This document shows positions 23,254 through 34,421 of a DNA stretch of 64,000 nucleotides, piece by piece. Position numbers and translations under genes: made by a program. The DNA is from Pinus tabuliformis (Eukaryota; Streptophyta; Pinopsida; Pinales; Pinaceae). Positions within the stretch are counted from its first letter, which is position 1. Each line of letters begins with the position of its first letter. Location of the stretch: NCBI GenBank assembly GCA_031772625.1, contig CM062812.1, positions 733,681,714 to 733,745,713 on the forward strand, given 5' to 3'. Under the pieces are notes generated by a model, which was not told where the DNA came from, did no database searches, and saw nothing but the letters and a program-made list of their open reading frames with translations.

Positions 23254-24175
23254 TGTTGGGGATTTTTCTGTCAAAATCCCAAAAAAAAACAATATAAACT
23301 GGACACAGAACAGAGTTTTTCACACACAGGATCTTTAATCTTAGCACAGGGAAGCTTAAAAAATATTTATTTGCAGCTGACAAAGTTTTCACACACACCA
23401 CAAATTTCTATTCATTAATAAAAACTGTTGTTACAAACTATGGTTCTTCCTCTCTCACAGAGGGATTTACAAAAAAAAACAAAAGACTCAGACTGCTGTG
23501 TCTGCTGTATATTCTATTTTGCTGCTGCTGCCTTTCTTTTTCATTCACGCGCTGCTGCGTTCTATATTTTCACTTCTTCGCACTGCTGTGCATTACAACA
23601 CAATTTACACTGCTGTGTATTACAATTCTCTTACATGGGCGCTGGTGCGTTCTTCCCTCTTCACTCTCATCAACACAACAAAAAAAACATTACATATATA
23701 TATCAACAATAAGAAGTTACTTCACGTTTTCACTTCCCATGCTTCCGTAAAAGAAATAATAAAAATTAAATGCTTTTACCAACTATTACTTGAGCCCATA
23801 CTCCCGCTGAAATAAAATTAAAAACTTCACCAAAACTTACCAACCACAGTAAATTGCATTTACTGTTTTACTGACATTTACTGGCGGTAAGTAAAAACTT
23901 TTACTTCACGTAAAATTTCATTTAATGTTGGCCTATACTTCACCCATTGACTTCATTTAAATCGCATCGCAGAATCCCATTTGGTCGGAACACAAAAATT
24001 GGGGCACACACATATGGTGCGATCTGTGATATGCGATCGGATCGCATCGCACCATCGCAATCGCCAGAAAACACAACACATAACGGAGGGTGACAAGGTG
24101 AGTTTGCGATTTGCGATATGCGATGGATCGCATCGCAAATAAAAATAAAGCTGCAGTTGAAATTATATTTCAACA
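23254..24175 (-). repeat. 3' LTR of the copia element
   Basis: On the minus strand it starts TGTTGAAATATAATTTCAAC, an inverted repeat in itself. It continues with a U3 full of GCGAT/ATCGC motifs, then TTTAC/GTAAA-rich sequence, a TATA box and a CTGCTG-rich transcribed part, and ends ATCCCCAACA. It pairs with the LTR at 28567-29494. Short open frames inside recur in both LTR copies and are not genes. Confidence 0.95.
23690..23706 (-). promoter_or_regulatory. TATA box of the copia 3' LTR
   Basis: The minus strand reads GATATATATATGTAATG, identical in the other LTR copy (about 29010-29026). Its place in mid-LTR, downstream of the motif-rich U3, suits the start of retrotransposon transcription. 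It is predicted from position and sequence only. Confidence 0.5.
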
Positions 24176-27100
24176 CTCCCCTTTAATTTCAACTGCTGGG
24201 TTATCAATCATACCCAGACGTTTCCTCAAAAATTCAAAGCTCTTTTGATTCAATGGCTTTGTCAGAATGTCTGCTACCTGTTCTTGAGTGCTGCAATGTT
24301 GTAAAACAATTTCTCCGTTGTTCACCAATTCTCTGATGTAGTGAAACCTTGTATCAATGTATTTTGTTCGCTTATGAAACACAGAATTCTTGGACAACGC
24401 AATAGCTGAGCTATTGTCACAAAAAATCACTGTTGTTGTTGCCTGCTCTTGGCCTAAGCTCCTCAACATTCTTCTCATCCACACTGCTTGACATGCTGCT
24501 GCTGTAGCTGCCACATATTCTGCCTCTGCTGTAGACAACGCCACAATGGGCTGTTTCTTGGAAGCCCATGAAATGGCTCCTGAACCCATGTGAAAAACGT
24601 AATCGAATGTGCTTTTTCGATCATCTCCACTTCCAGCCCAATCGCTATCGGTGTAGCCAACTAAGTCTGAACTTTCTTGAAAGGTATACAAAATTCCAAA
24701 TCTTTTTGTACCTTTGACATACCTCAAAATTCTTTTTGCTGTCTGCCAATGTGCCTCTTTTGGCCTCTCCATGAATCTGGAAATCAAACTAACAGCAAAC
24801 ATTATGTCAGGCCTGGTTGCAGTTAAATACATAAGGCTGCCAATTATGCTCTTATATAAGCTAGGATCAAAATCCTTGCTGCTGTCCTCTTTGCTGAGTT
24901 TTAATCCCATTACCGTGGGAGTGATTGCTGCTTTGCACTCTTGCATATTAAACCTGCTCAACACTTCATTTACATATCTTGCTTGAGAGATAAAAATTGC
25001 ATTTTCATTTTGATCTACTTCTATTCCTAAGAAGTATCTCAGCAAACCCATGTCAGCCATCTCAAATTCTTCTTTCATGACTGATTTGAAGTTTTCAATG
25101 AGGTAGTCATCATTACCTGTAAAAATCACATCATCAACATACAAGACAACAATTAAAATTTTGCCATCCTTTTCTTTGATGTAGACTGTGGGTTCTCCCT
25201 CACATTTGTCAAATTCATTATCCAATAGATATGAGTCTATCCTGTTGTACCATGCTCTTGGCGCTTGCTTCAGCCCATAAAGATCTTTCTTCAATCTGCA
25301 AACTTTGTGTTCTTGGCCTTTCTTCTCATAGCCTAGAGGTTGTTCAATGTAAACCTCCTCCTTTAACACTCCATTTAGGAATGCTGACTTCATGTCCATT
25401 TGGTAAACTTTCCATTTGTTTTGTGCCACTATGGACATCACTGCTCTCACGGTTTCCATTCTTGCAACCTGTGCGAAAGTTTCCTCATAATCTCTCCCAT
25501 ATTGCTGCTTGTATCCCTTGACAACCAGTCTTGCCTTGTGTCTTTCAATTTTCCCTTCAGCACTGCATTTGGTCTTATAGACCCATTTGACTCCAATAAC
25601 TTCTTTACCTTTTGGTAGCTCAACCAAATCCCATGTCTTGTTTCTTTCTATGGCATTCATCTCCTCATCCATAGCTTCTAACCATTTCTCATCTTTAATA
25701 GCATCTTCGAAATGAATAGGATCATCAACATGACAATACAAGGCAAATAAGGAATTCATTCCTTCATTATAAATGTCACTTAAGTTTCTGAATTTCTTAC
25801 CTCTTTCACTTGGTGTGCAAGTGCTTGAAAATGCACTTGAATTTCCTCCTTGTGGTGTGCTTGGAGAAGCACTCTCATTTCTCCTCAAAGGTGTTCTTTG
25901 CTGTCCTTGTGTTGGCGCTGCTGTTTGGGGATGTATTTCTACCATTTCCTCATCATCTTCATCATGAGACAAACAGTTTTTAACATTAACTGTTTTCTCT
26001 ATGCTTCCATCCCAAGCTTCCTCCTCAATGAACTGAACATCTCTGCTCACAAAGAACTTCTTGGTAGATGGGATATACAACCTGTAAGCTTTGGATTCCT
26101 CACTGTATCCGATGAAGATACATTTCTCCCCTTTGCTGTCCAACTTCCTCCTTAGCTGATCAGGAATGTGTGCATAGGCCACACATCCAAAAACTTTCAT
26201 GTGGGTGACTCCTTGCTTTCTCCCACTCCATGCCTCTTCCGGCACTTTGTTCATCACAGCTTTTGTAGGACACCTATTCAAAATATATGCAGCACAGTTT
26301 ACGGCTTCAGCGCAATAATCATTTGGCAAATGCTTTGCCTTCAACATGCTCTTCGCCATATCCATAATGGTTCTGTTCTTCCTTTCAGCAACTCCATTTT
26401 GCTGTGGGGTGTACCTAGTTGTAAACTGTTTATGTATTCCATTTTCTCTACAAAACCGTAGGAATTCTTTGGAGATATACTCACCTCCTCTGTCTGTTCT
26501 CAAAACTTTAATGCGCAGCCCACTTTGATTTTCCACAAATGCTTTGAAATTTCGGAATTTTTCAAACACTTCACTTTTATTCTTCAAGAAATAAACCCAA
26601 GTTTTTCTTGTAAAATCATCAATAAATGTTAGAAAATATTGGCTACCTGCTAAAGATTGATTTTGCATCGGTCCACATAAATCTGAGTGGACAATCTCTA
26701 AGGGTGCTTTTGCCCTTATGCTTTTCCCTGATGGAAAACTTTCTCTGTGTTGTTTTCCCAATATGCAGCCTTCACAAAGGTTGTCCGGTTTCTCTATCAA
26801 TGGTAATCCTCTTACCATTCCTTTTCTGCTCAACAGGTTAAGACCTCCAAAGTTGAGATGTCCAAATCTCAAGTGCCACAACCAATTTTCATCTTTTGGT
26901 TGGCTTTGGAAAGCCTCTTGGGTAACTGCTGCCATTGCATCTTTGTTTTTCAAATCTGCCCTTATTCTGAGAGGGAACATTCTGTTCCTCGTCATCCTCA
27001 CTTCAGCAATGCATCGCTTGCTGGGTGGAATATCCATGATGGTGCATACATCATTCTCAAAGAAAACATTGTACCCCTTATGGACACGCTGTCTAATACT

Positions 27101-28342
27101 CAAGAGGTTACATCTCATTCCAGGAACATAATAGACATCTGCTATGGTTTTCCTTTCACCTTGCTTTGTAAATATTTTAACTTCTCCTTTACCCATAACA
27201 GAAATTTTGCTATCAGTCCCAATTGTGACTTGTGACTTCACACTTTGATCTAAAGCAGAAAACAAAGCTATGTTTCCTGTCATATGGATGCTGCAACTGG
27301 AGTCTAGAAACCATATATCTTCACTATTTGTTTCAGCCATGTTGCAAACTAACAATACATTATCTTGGCTGACATTTTCTCTAGTAATATTTGCACTAGA
27401 GCTATTACTCACATCATGCTGCTTCTTTCTACATTCACTGGAATAATGCCCATATTTTTTACAATAATAACATTGGACATTGGATTTTTCATACCTTTGT
27501 CCTTAATCATGATGTTGTCCTCCTTGTTGGCTACTGCCTTGACCTTGGTTCTAATTTGGATTGCTGCCTCTTCCTTGAGCATTCGTTGGACTGTTCCTTC
27601 CACCTCTATTCTGGCTTCTGCCTCTTCCTCTCTTGTTTCCTCTGCCTTGACCTCTTCCTCTTCCAAAGGACATCTGGGTCTTGAAGGCTTGCTCTAGAGA
27701 TGAGTTTTCATTTCTACTCAACCTCTGCTCATGTGTGATCAGTGATGCATGAAGTTCATCAACTGAAAAGTTTGAGAGATCTTTTGTCTCTTCTATGGTG
27801 GTGACAATCACATGGAATCTTGAGGGTAGGCACCTCAATAGTTTCTCCACAATCCTCCTTTCTTCAGGTATCTATCCATGAGATCTTATTTGTGTGACCA
27901 GGTCAATTACTTGAGTGAAGAATGAGTCAATATTGTCTGACTCCTTCATGCACATGTTCTCAAAATCTTTCCTCAGCAACTGTAGTTTTGCTGTCTTCAC
28001 TTTCTCCATGCCTTGATAGGCTGTCTTTAGAGTTTGCCATGCATCTTTGGATGTCTTAGCTGCTGCTAACCTTGAAAACACGCTTCCATACACTGCCTGA
28101 TACAAGAAGAAGAGGGCTTTTGAGTCCTTCTTCTTGTGGCTCTTTAACAGATCCTTCTCTCCCTGAGTTAATGCATTAAACTCATTTTCATCTGCTGATT
28201 CTCTAAAACCATCTTCAACTATTTCCCATAAGTCTTGGGAAGCAAACAAGGCTTTCATTGTTATTGCCCAATAGTCATAGTTTTTGCCATCAAATAATGG
28301 GAGCTGCATACCCATGCTACTGCTGGTGCTGGTGCCAGCCAT
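24170..28342 (-). pseudogene. Copia gag-pol polyprotein with three in-frame stop codons
   Basis: The frame runs from MAGTSTSSSMG through gag (with LRKDFENMCMKESDNIDSFF), an RG-rich stretch, a zinc knuckle CYYCKKYGHYSSEC, protease, integrase, RT and RNase H without any frameshift. Stops lie at 27872-27874 (TAG), 27551-27553 (TAG) and 27503-27505 (TAA), all in gag or its spacer. From 27412 the remaining 1,080 codons are open: integrase HHCC (HLRFGHLNFGGLN, CEGCILG) and catalytic Asp about 243, Asp about 307 (LRTDRGGEY), Glu about 344 (NGVAERKN); RT YVDD about 759; RNase H Asp about 920 (TDSDWAG), Glu about 963 (STAEAEY), Asp about 999 (FCDNSS). The protease reads FLDSSCSIHM where the family has a D-S-G core. 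Every lesion noted fits C-to-T or G-to-A change. Confidence 0.95.
24176..24188 (-). other. Polypurine tract of the copia element
   Basis: The minus strand reads AATTAAAGGGGAG immediately before the TGTTGAAA start of the 3' LTR, the position and composition used to prime plus-strand synthesis. It overlaps the last codons of the RNase H frame, as is common in compact copia elements. Confidence 0.85.
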
Positions 28343-28491
28343 TTTTGCACTCTTAACTATGCTTCAAAATACAGTCAAGTATTTAAGAGAAATACTTTGG
28401 ATTCTTTTGCCTGAGACTTCACTTTGCTGGAGAAGTTGCTGCAGTAAGAATCCTTCCTTGAGCTTCTTTGAACCCTTCAAAGAGCCTGGAT

Positions 28492-28507
28492 TAGCTCTGA
28501 TACCACT
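28492..28507 (-). repeat. Duplicate copy of LTR end and primer binding site
   Basis: The minus strand again reads CCAACAGTGGTATCAGAGC exactly 60 bp downstream of the true LTR-PBS junction. The LTR-terminal bases and the primer site are present twice, with a 40-bp spacer between. Only the outer copy abuts a complete LTR. Confidence 0.88.
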
Positions 28508-28549
28508 GTTGGAAATTTCAGGTGATTTCAAATTCAAAAGACCAGAGAA

Positions 28550-28565
28550 CAACGCTCTGATACCA
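28550..28565 (-). other. Primer binding site (initiator tRNA-Met) of the copia element
   Basis: TGGTATCAGAGCGTTG on the minus strand, one base after the LTR end CCCCAACA. It matches the 3' end of plant initiator tRNA-Met over the first 12 bases. Confidence 0.92.
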
Positions 28566-28566
28566 C

Positions 28567-29494
28567 TGTTGGGGATTTTTCTATCAAAATCCCAAAAACA
28601 ACATAAACTGGACACAAAACAAAGAACAATGCTCTGTTTTTCATACACAGGATCTTTAATCTTAGCACAGGGAAGCTTAAAAAAATATTTATTTGCAGCT
28701 GACAAAGTTTTCACACACACCACAAATTTCTATTCATTAATAAAAACTGTTGTTACAAACTATGGTTCTTCCTCTCTCACAGAGGGATTTACAAAAAAAA
28801 ACAAAAGACTCAGACTGCTGTGTCTGCTGTATATTCTATTTTGCTGCTGCTTCCTTTCTTTTTCATTCACGCGCTGCTGCGTTCTATATTTTCACTTCTC
28901 CACACTGCTGTGCACTACAACACAATTTACACTGCTATGTATTACAATTATCTTACGCGTTGCTGCGTTCTTCCCTCTTCACTCTCATCAACACAACAAA
29001 AAAAAACATTACATATATATATCAACAATAAGAAGTTACTTCACGTTTTCACTTCCCATGCTTCCGTAAAATAAATAATAAAAATTAAATGCTTTTACCA
29101 ACTATTACTTGAGCCCATACTCCCGTTGAAATGAAATTAAAAACTTTACCAAAACTTACCAACCACAGTAAATTGCATTTACTATTTTACTGACATTTAC
29201 TGGCGGTAAGTAAAAACTTTTACTTCACGTAAAATTTCATTTAATGTTGGCCTATACTTCACCCATTGACTTCATTTAAATCGCATCGCAGAATCCCATT
29301 TGGTCGGAACACAAAAATTGGGGCACACACATATGGTGCGATCTGCGATATGCGATCGGATTGCATCGCACCATCGCAATCGCAAGAAAACACAACACAT
29401 AACTGAGGGTGACAAGGTGAGTTTGCGATTTGCGATATCAGATGGATAGCATCGCAAATAAAAATAAAGCTGCAGTTGAAATTATATTTCAACA
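28567..29494 (-). repeat. 5' LTR of the copia element
   Basis: This copy matches the 3' LTR along its whole length with scattered substitutions and small indels: for example, a short extra segment near 28620, and TTGCTGCG where the other has CTGGTGCG. The same TATA and GCGAT motifs are present. It is followed by GATAT, completing the target duplication. Confidence 0.95.
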
Positions 29495-29499
29495 GATAT

Positions 29500-30190
29500 G
29501 AATTTGTTTAATGCTTTTTATTCGTGACCAGCTTACCAATATGAATTTATTCAATTGTTTTTGTTTGTTACTATTTTCTATTTATTTAATTGTTTTTGTT
29601 TGTTACTATTTTCTATTTATTTAATGGTTTTTAATGTGTTATGCCTTTACACTGTTTTTAAACAATTATGATTGATAGGTAATTAAGATGATAACTAGAT
29701 TCCATGTTAAAAACTATAGAATATTAATAAAATTCGTAATTTTTTTATGAAATGGAATTAACTAACTTGTAAATCAAACAATTTATTAAGTAGTTATGTA
29801 GTATTATTATTTCTCATTCAAGACATTTTCGATGGAAGCATTCTATCCAAAATTCCAGCAACAACCATGTCAAAAAAATTAGGGATATTTTGGAGATGAC
29901 ATAATTTACGGCGAGTTTGGATATTTTGGAAATCACATAATTCTATTGTGAGTTTGAATTAGCACTTGTTGAATAAGGGCCGTGCAAAGCCTAAAAATGA
30001 TTGAGCTGAAAGTTAACATAGTAAAACTGGAAAATTTTGTGACAAAGAAAGAGGAGGTAAAAGAAATTGAAGAAAAAAAAAAAAAACACTTAAAAGAAAT
30101 TGAAGAAAAGAAAAAAAAAAAACACTTGAGTAAAATGATATTCTAAAAGAAAAAGAAAAAGAAAATATGTAAAATATAAAATTTCAAAAA
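29500..30190. other. AT-rich intergenic DNA with poly-A tracts
   Basis: No gene. Local direct duplications include TTTATTTAATTGTTTTTGTT repeated in tandem near 29545-29625 and a GAAATTGAAGAAAA-poly-A-CACTT unit twice near 30060-30130. Nothing else is recognised. Confidence 0.6.
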
Positions 30191-30510
30191 AAATAAAAAT
30201 AACATAAAACTAATAAAAAGATACACTATCTTGTAAAACAAGTATTTTGAGTTGATTTCAAAGTGGTGTAAGTTTATTTAAGACAAGTATTTTGAGTTGA
30301 TTTCAAAGTGTTGTAAGTTTATTTAAGACTTTGGGCTAGTGACCAATATTGTGGAAAATTTTGCAAACCTAAAATAAAAATAACATAAAACGAATGAAAA
30401 GATACACTATCTTGTAAAATAACCATTTTGAGTTGATTTCAAAGTGTCTTAAGTCTATTTAAGACTTTGGGCTAGTGACCAATTATGTGGAAAATTTTGC
30501 AAACCTAAAG
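30191..30510. repeat. Nested tandem repeats (about 181-bp and 46-bp periods)
   Basis: A block beginning AATAAAAATAACATAAAAC, with GATACACTATCTTGTAAAA and GGGCTAGTGACCAAT, occurs twice about 181 bp apart. Within the first copy a sub-block with AAGTATTTTGAGTTGATTTC is itself repeated about 46 bp apart, so two rounds of duplication are visible. Confidence 0.9.
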
Positions 30511-33077
30511 TAGCATTGTGAATTTGTTAGTATTAAAATTGTTAACCATTGTAATTAAGACTGGCTATTAAACATGGTTATTTCTCTTTACATGTAAATA
30601 TATACGATACATAAAATTTCGATTAATTTTTTTAATCAAAATCTCAATTTTTTAATAAAAATTAAAATTATTTAAAATTAATTATTAATAATACTGAAAA
30701 TTCTTTCTAAAAACACTACTATAAATCATAATAATAATATGCCAATTATTATGTAATTTAAATTTAATTTCCCTCATTTATCCTTAAGTTTAAAATGATG
30801 GGTCACCTGTATAAAAACCATTCATTTCTCAATATATAGTTCCTATTTTGGAGTGAAATCCATCCATCAAAAAAATCACATAAATTTTCGTTTAAAATAC
30901 AACTATCTACCTGTGTTACGTTGGTATTGATTTGGATCTTTAACCCTGGCCTTCTGACTCGATTGGTTATGTTCATCCTCATAAATAGCGCTTCAGACAC
31001 ACGACCTTCTGAGCAGGCTCCACTATCGCCATCCATAAATATTAAATTCTCTAACATCTATCAACGAATTGTAAATTTATGAAACAGCATCTAAAATGCC
31101 TATATGAATGGTAAACTTGAGTATTAAAATAAAAAATTACGAAATTAAGCTCCATACCATGCAGTCATAAAGTCAAATTAACATAGAGCTTAAAACGTTT
31201 GTGTAAAATCTCCTACTGCGAATGATGCTCCTGATCATCAACGAAAACATTTTGTTTGCCAAAGAATCCTTACCGTCCAAAAATGTTATTCTAACGAAAA
31301 GCACTTCCAATTGGCCTCATCAAACAGGAATCAGCGAACGGGCCATATCTACCTTATCCGATTTGATAAAAAACATTTTGCCGCAGAAGTAACAAAAACA
31401 ATTAAGGATTGCATGATAATACACATTCATATAGAGACAGAAGCTCAGTGAGCTTGCGTCCTTGTTATCGATGAGAGTCACATTCCATTTATACTGAAAT
31501 TCTGAATGAGGAAGAAGATACCATCATGTATGATTGTTAATGAGCACAAGACGGCCTTGTCATGGATAAGAGTCACATTCCATTTATACTGAAATTCTGA
31601 ATGAGGAGAAGATACCATCATGCATGACTGTTAATGAGCACAAGACCTGACGGCATGCGAAGACCATCCTTTGAGAGGATATCAGCCTAGGCATTCCTGG
31701 AACAGAGAATATGCTGGAACGAAATCTGGTTAATTCAGTTCTTGGAACGTATTTCGCTTGTCTTTCCATCTTTCCACGTGAAAATCAATTGAAAGACAGT
31801 AAAATCTAAAGCCTAGACCTAAAGTATGTGACTAATTTTAGAATTTTTGAAGCTTCATGACCGAACGTTCGGGAAATCGCCCGAGGACCCCTAGAACCTT
31901 CACCTGCATCCAAATCTAGAGGCAGCATAGTTATCTGATGGACATTTAATAAATTCAAGTTTTGTATTTGCTTAACTTCGATCAACTTCTCAGCCCGCCA
32001 AAACGAGAAAATAAAATAGTCAAATCCAACATAAATTCACCAATAACATTTAACGTAATTAAATATTAGTTAAAAATGAATCTGCTACATTGCAGCGAAA
32101 AACAAACCATGTTTAATATTGTTTTTGTTGATCTAAGAGAGAAAATTTGTTGGTCTAAGAGGTCATTTTCTCTTGATACCCAAAGGCATTTAACCGGAAT
32201 GGTGTAGTTTTACATGAGTCAGCGTGCATTCAGGATAGAGCCAGCTATTTTATTATAGATTCAACAACTAAGCAATAGATTTTTCTACTAAAATAAATGT
32301 ATTTATGTAAAAAAAAATCAAAAAATTCAAATTAATTTAGCGAAGGAATTATTTTTCTTAGGGTTTTTTAAAACCATAATTGAATCTGGGCTAAGCTTCT
32401 TATTCTCTGTTAGTTTTTCAGTTACACCAAAACTCACATGCAATAGTAAATTTCCAAACCATTATTATTATCTTTATGAATAGTCCCACAGTAGATCCTA
32501 GAGTGACAGTTAATCTGATTCCCAATAACATGAGTGAAAATCCAACAATCTTTTTCTTCTCAAATAAAAATGATCAAATAAAAATGATGCAAGGAAATAA
32601 GCTAATAACTCAAGACACAGAAACATCCAACAACAATAGCTTTATGATAGATTTTTCCAATAAAAAAAAATATCTATGTAAAAAAACATATCCATGTAAA
32701 AAGTTATCAAAATATCAAAAAAAAATATCCATGTGAAAAAATATATATATATAATAAAAAAAAAACAAATTAAAAGAAAGCGAGATAATTTTGACAATAA
32801 GTTTTGCGCAGCAATAAAATTTAAATATAACGAACTTGCCTAGGTAAAAAAATAGAAAATCAAACTAGTACTCAAATTTATCCCCAGAAACTAAACATAT
32901 TAAATCCTGAAGCCAAAACGACCGGAAAGAAAGCTACCGCTTTAAATGTAACAGTGGAATAAGAAATTTTAAAATTTTAATTTAATTCTCAAAATCGAAC
33001 AAATTTAATAGCGGGGTTTATAAATTAATATAATTTACTGGTCTATATATATATTCATAAATATTAAGATATTTCTT
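30511..33077. other. AT-rich intergenic DNA, no recognised gene
   Basis: Minus-strand frames at 30803-31057 (84 codons, containing MDGDSGACSEGRVSEALFMR) and 31584-31769, and a plus-strand frame at 32476-32736, have no domain I recognise; the last is Lys/Asn-rich from AT-rich sequence. The 30.9-32.0 kb part has more balanced composition and could hold relic exons. Apart from the duplication at 31475, nothing structured is visible. Confidence 0.4.
31475..31660. repeat. Direct tandem duplication, 95-bp period
   Basis: GAGTCACATTCCATTTATAC through CTGAATGAGGA, ACCATCATG and TTAATGAGCACAAGAC occurs twice with very few differences, 95 bp apart, indicating a recent duplication. Confidence 0.9.
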
Positions 33078-33094
33078 TTATATAAACATAGGTT
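33078..33094. repeat. Left target site duplication of the retroposed insertion
   Basis: TTATATAAACATAGGTT flanks the insertion on both sides (again at 34405-34421). A third copy, without the insertion, exists right of the gypsy element near 44970 and shows the empty state. Confidence 0.93.
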
Positions 33095-34404
33095 TTTTTT
33101 CTTGGTAAAAACTATGCTAATATATTATGTACAGTAGGCAAAATTTACATCATGATAATACAGAGAGAACTAGGCTCTTGGAATATCATCGAGGAGCAGT
33201 TGAGGCTAATAAAAAAAACTAGCCCACGCAAGGGCGCCAAACAGAGAAGCTAAACCATCCAAAAGAGCTAGCCCACGCAGGGGCGCTAACCAGAAATCTG
33301 AATTATCCCACGCAGGGGAGACTAACAATAACCAGCCCATTAACGAAGTTTCAAGGACACAAACACAAAGCACTGATGCCAAAACTAAGCTAAAACAGAC
33401 AGCAAAAGAGACCAGAAGACCAGACAGAAGAGCCATGTGAACCTTGAGCTCGGGCATCGCTATTCGTCCATTTGCACCTCCTCTACCCGGCACCAACCGT
33501 AAGCCTCCCTTTCAGCAGCAGTGGGGGCAGTGTCTTCTGCTTCGCTGGTCCTCTCCCTCTGATCTAGCCTGCTTTTCGAGACATTTTCCAGGTCTGAGGC
33601 AGGATCCTTAACTTCCTTCTCCAGGCCAGTTTCAGGAACCTTTGCTTCTTGCATCTTGCTGTCAGCTTTCCCCTGCCCATGTTCATCCAGGGAGTCATTG
33701 TCTTCCTGGGAATTTTCAATGAACAGGACCGAAACATGCGCACTAATCTGCGGGTTGTTCATGGAACTGCTAAAATTGAAGATAGCAGAGCCGAAGGCAG
33801 GCAAGGAGGCCGAGCTCGATGCACCAGTGTCCATGAATTGACTGGAGTGAAGGGGATTAGCTCCAGTGGAGCGTATGTTATGGCAATGACAGCAGTGGAC
33901 AGAATTATCCGCATCGTGACTGCGAGAGGTTCCTCCTCTGGAAGTGCCTCGACGGCTAAGCAGACGTTGTCGAGGTCTCACCATCCTTACAGGGGTCGAG
34001 GAGAGGAAATTCAAACAGACCACGGAATAATCCAAACAGCCAGCTGCCGGAACAGACTGCGGAATAACCCAAACAGACAGCGAGGAGATCCCGGCGGAGA
34101 CGGAGAGGCAGGGCAACCGGAATTGCAGAGACCTGCCAGAAGGAAGAACCACCAACATTCCCTGACCATACGCAGCGACATGGTTTATAGCCTCAGCTGC
34201 CTTACCTTGGAGCGCGCCCGCCATAACTGCAACCTCCACTTGAGCCGAATTGCCGTGCAGGGCATTTACTATGCTCTGCTGCATAACCTTATACCAGCCG
34301 CTTGCAACGCCTGTGCCTCCGACGCCTGCCACGTGATGGCATATGGCCGGCATGTGGCCTGCCGCCCACTCCCGTCCCATCCTATCTAACACCCGCATCC
34401 GGGG
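33095..34404 (-). mobile_element. Poly-A retroposed insertion (LINE-like or processed retrocopy), minus strand
   Basis: The insertion has a perfect 17-bp target duplication. Its 3' end on the minus strand reads TTTTTACCAAGAAAAAAAA, a plant L1-like tail. The interior is much richer in G and C than the flanks. Near the minus-strand 3' end a GCGTGGG-containing segment (CCCACGC on the plus strand) recurs three times. I see no endonuclease or RT domain, so it is either an internally deleted, non-autonomous LINE or a processed copy of an unknown transcript. Confidence 0.8.
33460..34398 (-). CDS. Unrecognised 312-codon open frame inside the retroposed insertion
   Basis: This is the longest uninterrupted frame in the window outside the copia pol. 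The N-terminal half is Ala/Val/Gly-rich; the middle has RRGTSRGGTSRSHDADNS; the C-terminal third is acidic and charged (SQEDNDSLDEHGQGK, EKEVKDPASDLENVSKS) and likely disordered. I know no matching family. The true start could be the internal MDTGASSSASLPAFG. Another frame (33206-33496) overlaps its end. A 246-codon frame is also open on the opposite strand, so openness may partly reflect GC-rich composition. It could be a LINE ORF1-type protein, a retrocopied gene or chance. Confidence 0.35.
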   Translation of the reverse strand: MRVLDRMGREWAAGHMPAICHHVAGVGGTGVASGWYKVMQQSIVNALHGNSAQVEVAVMAGALQGKAAEAINHVAAYGQGMLVVLPSGRSLQFRLPCLSVSAGISSLSVWVIPQSVPAAGCLDYSVVCLNFLSSTPVRMVRPRQRLLSRRGTSRGGTSRSHDADNSVHCCHCHNIRSTGANPLHSSQFMDTGASSSASLPAFGSAIFNFSSSMNNPQISAHVSVLFIENSQEDNDSLDEHGQGKADSKMQEAKVPETGLEKEVKDPASDLENVSKSRLDQRERTSEAEDTAPTAAEREAYGWCRVEEVQMDE

Positions 34405-34421
34405 TTATATAAACATAGGTT

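Larger units (their letters stand above)
23254..29494 (-). mobile_element. Full-length Ty1/copia LTR retrotransposon, minus strand
   Basis: Complete structure: two similar LTRs (922 and 928 bp) bounded by TGTTG...CAACA, a primer binding site matching initiator tRNA-Met, one gag-pol frame of about 1,390 codons in the copia order gag-protease-integrase-RT-RNase H, and a polypurine tract (AAAGGGGAG) beside the 3' LTR. GATAT flanks both sides. The LTRs differ by only sparse substitutions and small indels, so it is clearly younger than the gypsy and copia remnants around it. Three in-frame stop codons and changes in protease and RNase H residues make this copy non-autonomous. It inserted into non-coding DNA. 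Confidence 0.96.

Noticed and set aside
23428..23815. Two plus-strand frames (also present at 28750-29074)
   Set aside because: They lie in the copia LTRs and recur in both copies; antisense to the transcribed LTR and without domains.
25231..27235. Several plus-strand frames of 90-137 codons
   Set aside because: They are shadows of the copia pol frame on the opposite strand.
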